Positions 18,763 to 27,298 of a DNA stretch of 64,000 nucleotides are shown here, one piece after another. Under the pieces are notes generated by a model. It was given only the letters and a program-made list of their open reading frames with translations, had not been told where the DNA came from and made no database searches. The position numbers and the translations under genes were made by a program. Positions within the stretch are counted from its first letter, which is position 1, and each line of letters opens with the position of its first letter. Origin of the DNA: Desertifilum tharense IPPAS B-1220 (GTDB lineage: Bacteria; Cyanobacteriota; Cyanobacteriia; Cyanobacteriales; Desertifilaceae). The stretch spans positions 62,001 through 126,000 of the forward strand of contig NZ_MJGC01000010.1 in the NCBI RefSeq assembly GCF_001746915.1, written 5' to 3'.

Positions 18763-19515
18763 TTAACGAGGATTTGCTGGGGACGTGCAACACTCCAGCA
18801 GCGGCTCAGATGCGATCGCCTCTAGTCCCACCGATTTCAGCAATTCTTCCCACTCCCGACGATCGGCTGGGGGCAAGCCGGCCAGGGTTTCTAGGGTTTC
18901 GTGCCAAATGCGCTCGCTAGCATAAACCTTCGCCCGATTGAGGCCCGTTGCCGCTTCAACCTTCGCCTTTGCCTCTGCTGAGAGTTCTTGACGTTGCAAC
19001 CAGCCTTGCACAAACTCATCGCTGGTGCGATCGCTTGGATCGCAAAGTACCGAAAACTGCCACAAATAATCGACGCCCACCTCTAAATTCACGCTTTCCG
19101 GCAGCCGAATTTGCACCACGCCCGGTGCAGTCGGTAATGCCAATTTCACCTCATAAACTTCTTGCCCCCGACGGTTTACCAACAGAAACTCCGCTTCCGT
19201 CGCCGTCATCTGCGGCACATATACAAAAATTGTGGGATTACCCTTCGCTGTCATCCCGATCTTTTCTGGGGGAATCAGGGGGGTTAGCGGCCTCCCTTCT
19301 CCCACGCGACAGGAAGCTTCCTCACCGCGCACGCCTCCCCCCGCCGTACTTCTGGGCGCGCCTCGATTCGGCGGCGGGGGAAACTCTAAACTCATCCGCG
19401 AGTCTACACGGGGAGAACGCGGTAACTGGGGCGATACTGCCGCGAATCCCATCCACGCCGGAAACAAAAGGCTAATGGGCAAACTCAACAACAGCCAAGA
19501 TTTGGGAAATCTCAT
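18763..19515 (-). CDS. DUF928 family exported protein
   Basis: 250 residues with an N-terminal signal peptide (MRFPKSWLLLSLPISLLFPAWMGFA). A Pro/Gly/Arg-rich low-complexity linker follows, then the DUF928 core: PLTPLIPPEKIGMTAKGNPTIFVY at about residue 77, FLLVNRRGQEVYEV, VGVDYLWQFSVLCDPSDRTSDEFVQGW. The family is cyanobacterial, of unknown function, and in my experience often next to CHASE2, CHAT and FecR genes. Here it lies between the TPR-CHAT gene (120 bp upstream) and the CHASE2 cyclase (immediately downstream). Export is predicted, so it would work in the periplasm, where the CHASE2 sensor is. Confidence 0.9.
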   Translation of the reverse strand: MRFPKSWLLLSLPISLLFPAWMGFAAVSPQLPRSPRVDSRMSLEFPPPPNRGAPRSTAGGGVRGEEASCRVGEGRPLTPLIPPEKIGMTAKGNPTIFVYVPQMTATEAEFLLVNRRGQEVYEVKLALPTAPGVVQIRLPESVNLEVGVDYLWQFSVLCDPSDRTSDEFVQGWLQRQELSAEAKAKVEAATGLNRAKVYASERIWHETLETLAGLPPADRREWEELLKSVGLEAIASEPLLECCTSPANPR

Positions 19516-19635
19516 AGAGAGTTGCTTTCCTTACAAGCAAATTTTAGATTGCGTTTATGCTAGCCGAGTCGTTTAGGGAATTTGAGCCAGGGATAATCCT
19601 CAAAGAATTAAAGCCGAGAGCCAAAGTTCCCTAGC

Positions 19636-22449
19636 TTAGGGTTGCCATTCTCCCTGGAGCGTAAATCCAGCCCAGTAGTACGGAGCATTCCACTGTTGTT
19701 GCTCCCACATGGCAATTTGTGCTTGTCGCAGAGCTGCCGCCGGTGTTAACCCCGATTGCAACATCCGCTGATAGAAATCAACCATCAGCGAAGCCGTTGC
19801 TTCATCATCGACGCTCCACAAACTCACCACGATCCGCGCTGCTCCAGCATACATAAAACCACGGGTTAAACCGACTAGACCTTCGCCGCGAATTTCTTGC
19901 CCTAAGCCTGTTTCGCAAGCACTCAACACGATTAATTCTGCCGGAAGATTTAAATTAAAGATTTCGGGCAAGCGCAAAAAGCCATCGGCGGGCTGTCCGC
20001 CTTCATCCACCAGCGAGAGAATGAGTCCGGATCGCTCTGGATGCTGACTATCTAGAATCCCGTGGGTTGCAAAGTGAACGATGCGGTATTCTCCCAACTG
20101 GGGACTGGTGGCTGCATCGCGGCTGGCTGCAAAACCAAAGGCGCGTCTGCTTTGCGATTTGGGGACGAGGGCTAAAATTTTTTCGGCTTCTTGACGGGTA
20201 AAGGGCAAGCGCTTCCAGGCTTGCTGAGATTGCTCTGTTGGGAAAGGTTCGAGATTTTTGTCCCTGGCGTGGTGGGTTGAAAGGTTCACCCGCTCGTCGT
20301 TTAAGCCAAATACTGGATCGGCTAATACTGCTAGGGCTTTGGTGGCGGGCGTTCGTCCGGCAAGTTCTCGGCGCAATACCCCCAGGGTGGAGGCAGAAGG
20401 CAGGCTCACCAGTTCGTGATTGACAATCAGGGGAATGGCGTCTTCGTCATTGTCGCCGGTTCCAGGGGTGGCTAGGGCTGCAAAGGGGATGTATTGTAAG
20501 GCTCCGTCGCTCACCACAAGCAAGCGTTTGTCCCCCAGTTTGTGGGCAACGGGTGCTAGGAGTAAGTCGCTGAGGGTTTTGGCGACTTGTTGCGTCCGAT
20601 AGCGGCGAATTCTTAAGCTGGGAATGGTTAATAGGTTGCGAAACTCTAGGGCGACTTGTTCGATTTCGGCGCGGGGGGGGAGTTCGTAACTGCTGATTTC
20701 TGTAGGCGTCACAACCCACAAATAGCTGCGTTCTTGACCGAGGGAGTATTCTAGCAAAACGGTTTCGGAGTCGAGGACTTGTTGCTGAATTTCTGCCAGG
20801 GTGAGGGGTTGCGGTTGTGTCAGGGCGGCGTAGCGGGGGCTGATTTGGCGGATGTTGGCTTGCAGGGTGGCGTATTGGGTTTCGAGTTGTTGAATTTTTT
20901 GGTTGATTTGGGCGGCTTGTTCGGAGTTCTGCTGGCTGCTGAGGAGTTGAATGCGGGTTTCTTCTAATGCGCCGAGTTGTTGCTGGAGTTGTTGCTGTTG
21001 CGCCAGGAGTTGGGGATCGATTCCCGATCGAATGTCGGCGTTGGCTTCGGTGAGGATTTCTAGGAGCGATCGCGCTCTGGCTCGTTCGCTGGCTTGCAGG
21101 GCTTTGGCATCATATCCGAGATCGGGGTTTTGTTGGTGCAGTTGCATCAACAGGTCGATATAAAACTCGTAATAGTCTTGTTTGGACGCAAAGAAGGAAG
21201 TGCGGAGTTCTTGGCTGCTAACTTTGGTTCGCAGGTCTTCAATAATGGTTAAGGCGGATTCAATTTGTGCGAGGGCTGGTTCAAATTCTCCCTGCTGGCG
21301 CTGAACTTGGGCGATTCTAAATAGGGTTAAGGCTTCTTTGGCGCGATCGCCCACTGCTCGTCTTAAGGGCAGGGCTTGATTATAATAGGCGATCGCTTTG
21401 ACCAGATCGCCAGAGTTGGCATAAACGTAACCCATATTATTTAAGGTACTGGCTTCTCCGCCAATATCGCTGGCTTGTTGCCACAGAGCTAAGGCTTGGT
21501 TATAGGTGGTTAGGGCTTGTTGAAATTCGGCTGAGTTGGCATAGACATAACCGATATTATTTAAGGTACTGGCTTCGCCGCGAGCATCCCCCACTTCTCG
21601 CCACAGGGCTAAGGCTTGTTGGTAAGACTCTAGGGCTTTTTGGTAATCTCCCAAGGCATCGTAAAATAGGCCGATATTATTGAGGGTGCGGGCAACTCCG
21701 GCAATATCTTCGATGGCTTGATATAAGGGGAGAGCTTGGTTATAGGATTCTAAGGCTTGGTTGAAGTCGCCTAAGCTGTCATAGAGAACGCCAATATTAT
21801 TTAAGCTGGTGGCTTCTCCTTGACGGTCTTCCACTTCGCGCCATAGGGGTAAGGCTTGCTTGTAGACATCCAGCGCCCTTTGATACTCTCCCAAGGCACT
21901 GTAAACTACGCCCATGTTATTGAGGGTATAGGCTTCGCCACCGCGATCTTCGGCGTCTTGGTAAAGGGGGAGGGCTTCTTCATAGGCCACTAGGGCCTGT
22001 TGGCGATTGCCCAGGGCATTGTAGAGTAAACCCATCTGATTGAGCGTGTCTGCAACCCCGATGCGATCGCCTGCACTGCGATAGAGGGGTAAGGCTTGTT
22101 CGTAAGCTTTGAGAGCTGGTTGCAGTTCGCCCAAACTATTGTAGATTAAGCCCAAACCCGAAAGACTTAAGGCTGCTTGTCCGGCATTTCCGGCAGCGTT
22201 ATAAAGTTTAAACGCAGTTTCTAAAGAGGGAATGGCGTCTCGCAATTCTCCCTGCTGTAATTGCTCAATTCCCCGCTCAAAAGCCCGATCCGCTTCGCTA
22301 ACCTCTGGCGTTTGGGCAAGCCATAGGGTTTGGGAAATGCGCGGAAAAACCGTTTCAGTTTCAGCCGCCCTCGCCAGCGGAGGTGACAAAATCACACTCA
22401 GCAATAGCGTAGCGTTGAATAAGAGTCGGCGTCTATCGTTGAACTTCAT
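19636..22449 (-). CDS. Exported TPR-CHAT protein (caspase-like)
   Basis: About 937 residues from the ATG at 22449; the frame extends to 22500, but a start at MKFNDRRRLLFNATLL gives a clean signal peptide cut near ARAAETE. About nine or ten tetratricopeptide repeats follow (recurring GEASTLNNIGYVYANSG-type units, roughly residues 50-420), then a Gln-rich coiled segment, then a CHAT domain. The caspase-type dyad is present: His in HFATHGILD (about residue 793) and Cys in LSACETGLGQ (about residue 843). CHAT proteins are cysteine peptidases of the separase/caspase group. Divergent from a FecR gene and upstream of DUF928 and the CHASE2 cyclase. Target unknown. Confidence 0.93.
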   Translation of the reverse strand: MKFNDRRRLLFNATLLLSVILSPPLARAAETETVFPRISQTLWLAQTPEVSEADRAFERGIEQLQQGELRDAIPSLETAFKLYNAAGNAGQAALSLSGLGLIYNSLGELQPALKAYEQALPLYRSAGDRIGVADTLNQMGLLYNALGNRQQALVAYEEALPLYQDAEDRGGEAYTLNNMGVVYSALGEYQRALDVYKQALPLWREVEDRQGEATSLNNIGVLYDSLGDFNQALESYNQALPLYQAIEDIAGVARTLNNIGLFYDALGDYQKALESYQQALALWREVGDARGEASTLNNIGYVYANSAEFQQALTTYNQALALWQQASDIGGEASTLNNMGYVYANSGDLVKAIAYYNQALPLRRAVGDRAKEALTLFRIAQVQRQQGEFEPALAQIESALTIIEDLRTKVSSQELRTSFFASKQDYYEFYIDLLMQLHQQNPDLGYDAKALQASERARARSLLEILTEANADIRSGIDPQLLAQQQQLQQQLGALEETRIQLLSSQQNSEQAAQINQKIQQLETQYATLQANIRQISPRYAALTQPQPLTLAEIQQQVLDSETVLLEYSLGQERSYLWVVTPTEISSYELPPRAEIEQVALEFRNLLTIPSLRIRRYRTQQVAKTLSDLLLAPVAHKLGDKRLLVVSDGALQYIPFAALATPGTGDNDEDAIPLIVNHELVSLPSASTLGVLRRELAGRTPATKALAVLADPVFGLNDERVNLSTHHARDKNLEPFPTEQSQQAWKRLPFTRQEAEKILALVPKSQSRRAFGFAASRDAATSPQLGEYRIVHFATHGILDSQHPERSGLILSLVDEGGQPADGFLRLPEIFNLNLPAELIVLSACETGLGQEIRGEGLVGLTRGFMYAGAARIVVSLWSVDDEATASLMVDFYQRMLQSGLTPAAALRQAQIAMWEQQQWNAPYYWAGFTLQGEWQP

Positions 22450-22687
22450 AAAATCTGGCGGGTGAACAAGGACAGCTCGATCGAACATCCATCTTGGCAA
22501 AAGCGAGCAAGTTTTAGCTTCAAGCTGAATCGCAGTTTTCTGAGTGTGTCAGACCTCTGAAAACCGACAAAAGTGCCTCAAAATCGCAGCAAACCGATTG
22601 AGAAGTGATATGATTGATGTCCTGATTTGCCAAATATCAGCGCGAAAATAGGTGGTGTTTTGGCTTTAGCAGGACACCAGAGCAAAC

Positions 22688-23782
22688 ATGACTAAATTTC
22701 CGTCTTATCCGTCAGCTTGCCAACTTGCTCAATTGAGTTTATCTGTAGCGGCACTGACTGCACCCTGTATGGTAACTCCCGCCTCGGTAATGGCAAGCCC
22801 TTTTGAGCAAATGCCGATCGCCCAGGCGCAAGTTGAAGATAGCGTTACTGTAGCGCATCAGTGGATGCAGTCAATGGCCTTGCCAGAACGCTTTGCCCCT
22901 GAACCCCTTGCTAGCAGCCAAAATATTGAACTTGCACAGGTTCCCATCGCTCGCGGTTTAACGGTTGAAGAACTGCGGGGAACCGTCACGATTAATGGTC
23001 GAGTCGCTCAAGTGGGCGATCGCCTCAGCGCGATCGGCGATACGATTACCACAGGCCCCGGTTCCACCGCCCGATTGCGCTTTGATAGCAATATTGGGGT
23101 TGCAGAACTGGCTGAAAATACCACGGTGCGCGTTGAAGTCCTCACTGGAGGAACCGCACCCATTAGCGAATTATTTGTTACAGAAGGTCGAGTTCGCCTG
23201 TCTATTTCCCGCTTTGTCTCCCAAGGTTTCCTTCGCAGTGCTGGCGAGGAGAATCAATCGTGGGAAATTGCTAGTCTCGATCCACAAATCGCTTTTGCTG
23301 ATGAATTAGCCCAAGCTTCGCAACAAACCGCCTCAGCCACAACTTCCCCCTTGCGCGTTCGTACTCCAGCGGGGGTTGCTGGCGTGCGCGGTACGTCCTT
23401 TGGCGTGAACGTGGGGCCGACTGGCAAGACGGGCGTTAGTACCCTTGATGGGGCAGTAGGAGCCAATGCAGAAGAGTTTGAAGTCTTGGTCAATCCAGGT
23501 TTTTCTTCTACAATTAGTCCCGGTCAGCCTCCCACAGCAGCCATTGAAACGCCGCGTTTGGCAACGTTGCGCGTCATTAATGCGACTCGCGTAGGGGTCA
23601 ATAGCGTCCGCCTATCGGGTCAAGTCGATCCAATGGATACGGTGTTTGTCAATAATCGCCCCGTTCCTACGAATCCTGATGGTTCTTTTGATAGTTATGT
23701 TGAACCCGTGGGAGGTCGTCTCAGGGTGGTGGTTCGAGGGCCGGCGGTTCGCGAACGTCACTACACGATTATTACTCGTTAA
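22688..23782 (+). CDS. FecR-domain exported protein
   Basis: 364 residues with an N-terminal hydrophobic signal segment. The FecR core shows LRGTVTINGRVAQVGDRLSAIGDTITTGPGSTARLRF (in order, about residues 98-135), AELAENTTVRVE, RVRTPAGVAGVRGTSFGV at about 226-243 and FEVLVNPGFSSTISPGQPP. The C-terminal 85 residues look like a small beta-sandwich (VNNRPVPTNPDGSF). Such FecR proteins are periplasmic scaffolds or sensors and not necessarily linked to iron. It diverges from the TPR-CHAT gene across 238 bp that must carry both promoters; a TATGAT box near 22606 is a possible -10. Confidence 0.9.
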   Translation: MTKFPSYPSACQLAQLSLSVAALTAPCMVTPASVMASPFEQMPIAQAQVEDSVTVAHQWMQSMALPERFAPEPLASSQNIELAQVPIARGLTVEELRGTVTINGRVAQVGDRLSAIGDTITTGPGSTARLRFDSNIGVAELAENTTVRVEVLTGGTAPISELFVTEGRVRLSISRFVSQGFLRSAGEENQSWEIASLDPQIAFADELAQASQQTASATTSPLRVRTPAGVAGVRGTSFGVNVGPTGKTGVSTLDGAVGANAEEFEVLVNPGFSSTISPGQPPTAAIETPRLATLRVINATRVGVNSVRLSGQVDPMDTVFVNNRPVPTNPDGSFDSYVEPVGGRLRVVVRGPAVRERHYTIITR

Positions 23783-23867
23783 GCGATCGCGGATGAAATC
23801 CGGCGCGATTCCCCTGACTCAGGGGGAATTTAAAGCGCATCACCATTCCCAAATTTGATTAGACCCT

Positions 23868-24908
23868 TTATTGCGGTTCTAAAGGTTCGGCTTGACCGGC
23901 ATTGACTAAAGCTTGATACAGCATCGCCGCCACTTCAGCGCGAGTTGCCTCTTGTTGAGGGTTAAAGCGGTTGGGTTCGGGATGATTGACCAGAATACCC
24001 GCTTGAGTGGCAGCAGCGATCGCAGGTCTTGCATATTCGGGAATTTCTCCGGCGTCCTCAAACTGCCCTAGGGTTTCTTGGGGGTTCTGGGGAGGCTGCA
24101 ATTGCAACCCGCTAGCTAATGCTAAACCTACTTGCAAGCGGGTAATCGGTTGATCGGGTCTAAAGGTGCGATCGGGATAACCTCTCAGAAATCCAGTTTG
24201 GGTACTGCTGCGGATGGAATCTAGCGCCCAATAGTCTTGTGCAATGTCGGTGTAAGCTTCTGGAGTGGGGGCGTCATCGGGGACAAAACTCCTTTGCAGC
24301 ATGGTGGCAAATTCGGCGCGGGTTACGGGTCGATCGGGGCGATAGGTGCGATCGCGATAGCCCACAATAATATCCCGTTGCGATAGGGCGGCGATGAAGG
24401 GAACGGCCCAATAGCCTTCGGGAATATCGGTAAAGATTTGAGAAATGGGGGTGGGAGTCGGAGAAACCTCTGGAGAGGGAGTCGTCTCAACGGGTGCAAC
24501 CACTGCCGGACGCGGAGACTCAGGGGTTGTTGGCACTCCCAAAGGAAGAGGCAGCACCCTTGGCGATGGAGAAGCCGTGGCGGCAGGCGTTGGCGTTCTG
24601 GGAACGACTGCGGCGCGAGGGTCAGCGGTGGGCGTGGGACGGGCTGCGGGTCTTTGGGGCGAAACAGTGGGCGTGCGGGGGTCTTGAAGCCCAGGCGCGA
24701 GGGGTTGTGGGGTCGCTTGTGGAGAAGCGGCCGGTAAGGCTCCAAGTAAAGGCCGATCGAGAAAACCACCGGGGCGATCGCCCTGGAGTAAAGCCCAGCC
24801 TAAAATCGTGCCAATGGTCGCAAACGCAATTAAAACACCTATCCAATCGTCAAATCCGAGGGGATTTCTGTTAGAAGGGTCAGAATTGGGTTCTGGTAAG
24901 TTGCTCAT
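23868..24908 (-). CDS. SLH-domain membrane-anchored protein
   Basis: 346 residues: a short cytoplasmic start, one transmembrane helix (WIGVLIAFATIGTILGWALL), a long Pro/Thr/Ala-rich linker (about residues 45-155), then three S-layer homology modules (FTDIPEGYWA to FATML, YTDIAQDYWA to GLALA, FEDAGEIPEYA to MLYQAL). SLH modules usually bind pyruvylated cell-wall polymers, so the protein probably ties the inner membrane to the wall. Convergent with the FecR gene at an 85-bp gap. The linker is GC-rich and gives rise to several spurious overlapping frames. Confidence 0.92.
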   Translation of the reverse strand: MSNLPEPNSDPSNRNPLGFDDWIGVLIAFATIGTILGWALLQGDRPGGFLDRPLLGALPAASPQATPQPLAPGLQDPRTPTVSPQRPAARPTPTADPRAAVVPRTPTPAATASPSPRVLPLPLGVPTTPESPRPAVVAPVETTPSPEVSPTPTPISQIFTDIPEGYWAVPFIAALSQRDIIVGYRDRTYRPDRPVTRAEFATMLQRSFVPDDAPTPEAYTDIAQDYWALDSIRSSTQTGFLRGYPDRTFRPDQPITRLQVGLALASGLQLQPPQNPQETLGQFEDAGEIPEYARPAIAAATQAGILVNHPEPNRFNPQQEATRAEVAAMLYQALVNAGQAEPLEPQ

Positions 24909-25055
24909 CAGTCTCCCTTGTCCGCTAACAGATTAATTTCACCCATTTTGGGGTAGTTCTATGCGAATCATGCTACAACTTCGCATTTTGAGCAAGACCA
25001 CCCCTAAAATCATAGGGGGTTTTAGGAGACTGTAAAGCGAACTCAAGGTAGAGAT

Positions 25056-25661
25056 CTAACGGGCGGGTAAGGGGTTGCTAACGGCTTCGTCTGATGTAGC
25101 GGGGGCGAAGTGTTTGGCAACCATCGTGGGAACTTCTTGGGGGCGGATGCGGCTATAACGGGCTTTGTCAGGCATGACGACGACGTTAGGACCGGCTTTG
25201 CAATTCTTTAAACATCCTGTTTTTTTGACCTGGATGCGATCGTCTAAACCCTGTTGGGCTAAAACTGACTCGATGGCTTGAGTCACCTGATGCGCCCCTT
25301 TCTTGCAACAGTCTGATTTTTGACAAACCAAGATGCAGGCTTTGCTGGGGTTGGCGGGGGCAACTGGGGTGGCGGGTGCTGCTAAACGGCTGGGGGCTGT
25401 GGTTTTCACCAATTTGGCTTTCAGTTGGGTTTCCCCGGTTTTGGGCTTAAATTTTTTCTGCCCTAAAACTTGAATCCAGTCTCCGGCAACTAGGCTAGTG
25501 GAGAGCTGGTGACGTAAATCGCTTTTGAGTTTAATCGTCAGTTCGCCTTCTGAAGTCACTAGGCGCAAGGCTCGCGGTTCGCCATTGTCTTTCAGTTCAA
25601 ATCCTGCTAACCGTCCTTCGAGGAGGAAATACGATCCAAAGGTATGGGTGAATTGACTCAT
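25056..25661 (-). CDS. Thioredoxin-like (2Fe-2S) ferredoxin domain protein
   Basis: 201 residues in two parts. Residues 1-90 form a beta-rich N-terminal domain (FGSYFLLEGRLAGF to FKPKTGETQLKAK) of a kind seen in cyanobacterial homologues. Residues 108-185 are a thioredoxin-like ferredoxin with cluster ligands in CILVCQKSDCCKKGA and GCLKNCKAGPNVVVMPD. It would carry one electron; partner unknown. A Fur/PerR-type gene lies upstream on the same strand about 380 bp away, too far for a tight operon. I chose the ATG giving MSQFTHTFGSYF, which starts right at the conserved strand. Confidence 0.88.
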   Translation of the reverse strand: MSQFTHTFGSYFLLEGRLAGFELKDNGEPRALRLVTSEGELTIKLKSDLRHQLSTSLVAGDWIQVLGQKKFKPKTGETQLKAKLVKTTAPSRLAAPATPVAPANPSKACILVCQKSDCCKKGAHQVTQAIESVLAQQGLDDRIQVKKTGCLKNCKAGPNVVVMPDKARYSRIRPQEVPTMVAKHFAPATSDEAVSNPLPAR

Positions 25662-26038
25662 GGCTAATGGGTTCTCTTGCTTGCAATGAATTTCAGGGAG
25701 AAAAGACGGGTACGGGGATTAACTAGAATTTCTAGCAAAGAGCGATCGCTCTTAGTTGAGAATTATATGCAATATTTTGGCAAAATGCATCTATCGATTT
25801 TCACACAGCGATCGCCATCCTCTGAGGGTTGAAATCTTTCTAGGCTTGAGATAAGGGCAGTTTTGCTCGATCCAAAGCGATCGGGCGCGATCGCCGTGTG
25901 AGATCCTGCTGACAATTTGCAATAGATTGCAACAATTTTCGCCTATTGCCAATCAATAGCTATCTGTTTTTGCTCAAAACAAGCAAGGGCAACCCTTGCA
26001 GAGTTACCCTTAATTGAGATATTTCTTTCAACCGAACC
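25662..26038. other. HIP1-rich intergenic stretch between ferredoxin and Fur genes
   Basis: About 377 bp with at least four GCGATCGC-type palindromes (near 25741, 25808, 25877, 25888) in a short distance. It is AT-rich otherwise. I see no gene and no clear terminator or promoter in it. Confidence 0.5.
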
Positions 26039-26506
26039 TTAAGCGGGTACTTCTGGTTCCGGTGGCGTAGACTGATAACCGAAAAAGTCAATTCGATAAT
26101 CCGTAATCTTTACCCCAGTCTGTTCTTCAATTTGCTGGAGCAGATCCGCCGGTAATTCAATATGCACGTCTAGAATTTGATTGGTATCTAGACAGTTAAT
26201 ATGGGAGTGCGAATCGCTAATATTGCCATAAAGACGACCGTCAGAACGCTCAACGCACTCAATAATCCCTTGACTGGAAAGCGCTTCTAAGTTTTGATAG
26301 ACCGAAGTATGACCGATCGCTTTCCCTTCCTGGTTCAGACGGTCGTAAATTTCGCGAGCAGACAGGTGTTGTTGCTGCTGCCAGAGCAGTTCTAAAATAA
26401 ATCGGCGCTGCCGACTCAGACGCATCCCTAAAATCTGACAGCGGTTTAACGCATCTTCTAGGGAGCGAATAGGTTTTGTAGGCGTTTGATTATACATAGC
26501 AAGCAA
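26039..26506 (-). CDS. Fur-family transcriptional regulator, PerR/FurC-like
   Basis: 155 residues. The winged-helix domain reads LGMRLSRQRRFILELL, HLSAREIYDRLN, GHTSVYQNLEAL, GIIECVERSDGRLYG; the metal/dimer domain follows with SHSHINCLDTNQILDVHIELP and ITDYRIDFFGY. Usual Fur proteins have CxxC pairs for structural zinc; here only one Cys follows the His cluster and none is present at the C-terminus. This resembles the cyanobacterial PerR-like branch (Slr1738/FurC) more than Fur or Zur, by memory of those sequences. It would repress peroxide-stress genes, with metal as co-factor. Divergent from crr6. Confidence 0.8.
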   Translation of the reverse strand: MLAMYNQTPTKPIRSLEDALNRCQILGMRLSRQRRFILELLWQQQQHLSAREIYDRLNQEGKAIGHTSVYQNLEALSSQGIIECVERSDGRLYGNISDSHSHINCLDTNQILDVHIELPADLLQQIEEQTGVKITDYRIDFFGYQSTPPEPEVPA

Positions 26507-26713
26507 CTTTTAACAGACTAAACTTGACCGACCCAAAAACAAAATTTCCTTTAAACGGTTAAAGTAAACTCATTACCACTTTACCTCAGATTTCGGTAAT
26601 CTGTCCGCATCTATCTATAGACCGATTCCCTGAATTTCCCCAGTGCCTGTTTAGGAAAGACCGCAGACAAGTCACAATTGAAGAGTTAAGTGAGTTAAAA
26701 CCCTACTGAATCA

Positions 26714-27190
26714 ATGGCGATCGCAATTCCTGTTAATCCTGAGTGCATTCATAACTTGATTTTGTCACCTGCACAAACCGCCATCGAAGAACTGTTACAA
26801 AAACAAGACATTCTCGCAGCCGAACAACAACTCACCTTCACCATCGATTATCCCCGCGATCCAACAGATCCGCGAGAATTGTCAGAGATTCCGGAAATTC
26901 GCCTCTGGTTTATTCGCTTAGATGCAGCCTACCCGTGGCTCCCCTTTCTGCTCGACTGGAAAGCCGGAGAACTCGCGCGCTATGTCGCGATGTTGGTTCC
27001 TCACCAATTTAACCGAACAGAAGGCATCCAGTTTAACCCAGAAGCCCTAGAAATCTTTGTCATGAACAAAATTTTCGTTTTAGCGCAGTGGATGCAACAG
27101 CAAGGCATCGAAGGCAAATCTCGCCTAAAAGCCATGACCCAGATGTTAGGTTACGAAATAGAGGATGGTTTTTTTGAACTCCTAGCTTAG
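26714..27190 (+). CDS. crr6: CRR6 family NdhI maturation factor
   Basis: 158 residues. The signature EIRLWFIRLDAAYPWLPFLLDW, followed by AGELARYVAMLVPHQF and NPEALEIFVMNKIFVLAQW, matches CRR6, required for assembly of the NdhI subunit into the photosynthetic NDH-1 complex of plants and cyanobacteria. Soluble, cytoplasmic. Convergent with the fasciclin gene; a strong bidirectional terminator follows its stop. Confidence 0.9.
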   Translation: MAIAIPVNPECIHNLILSPAQTAIEELLQKQDILAAEQQLTFTIDYPRDPTDPRELSEIPEIRLWFIRLDAAYPWLPFLLDWKAGELARYVAMLVPHQFNRTEGIQFNPEALEIFVMNKIFVLAQWMQQQGIEGKSRLKAMTQMLGYEIEDGFFELLA

Positions 27191-27199
27191 ACAAACACC

Positions 27200-27228
27200 A
27201 AGGGGGGTAGAACATTTCTACCCCCCTT
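27200..27228. terminator. Strong bidirectional terminator between crr6 and fasciclin genes
   Basis: AAGGGGGGTAGAA (27200-27212) pairs perfectly with TTCTACCCCCCTT (27216-27228) over a 3-nt loop. Being symmetric and placed between convergent genes, it can act on both strands, though the T-tracts are short. Confidence 0.8.
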
Positions 27229-27298
27229 AAACTCGCTATATTATGCTCGCCCTACAAACCTATTGTCTTTTTAAACCGCACTTGAGAACAATTTTTTC

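Noticed and set aside
24323..24874. Several long frames on both strands in the SLH gene linker
   Set aside because: Caused by GC-rich, Pro/Ala/Thr-coding sequence; the SLH frame has the domains.
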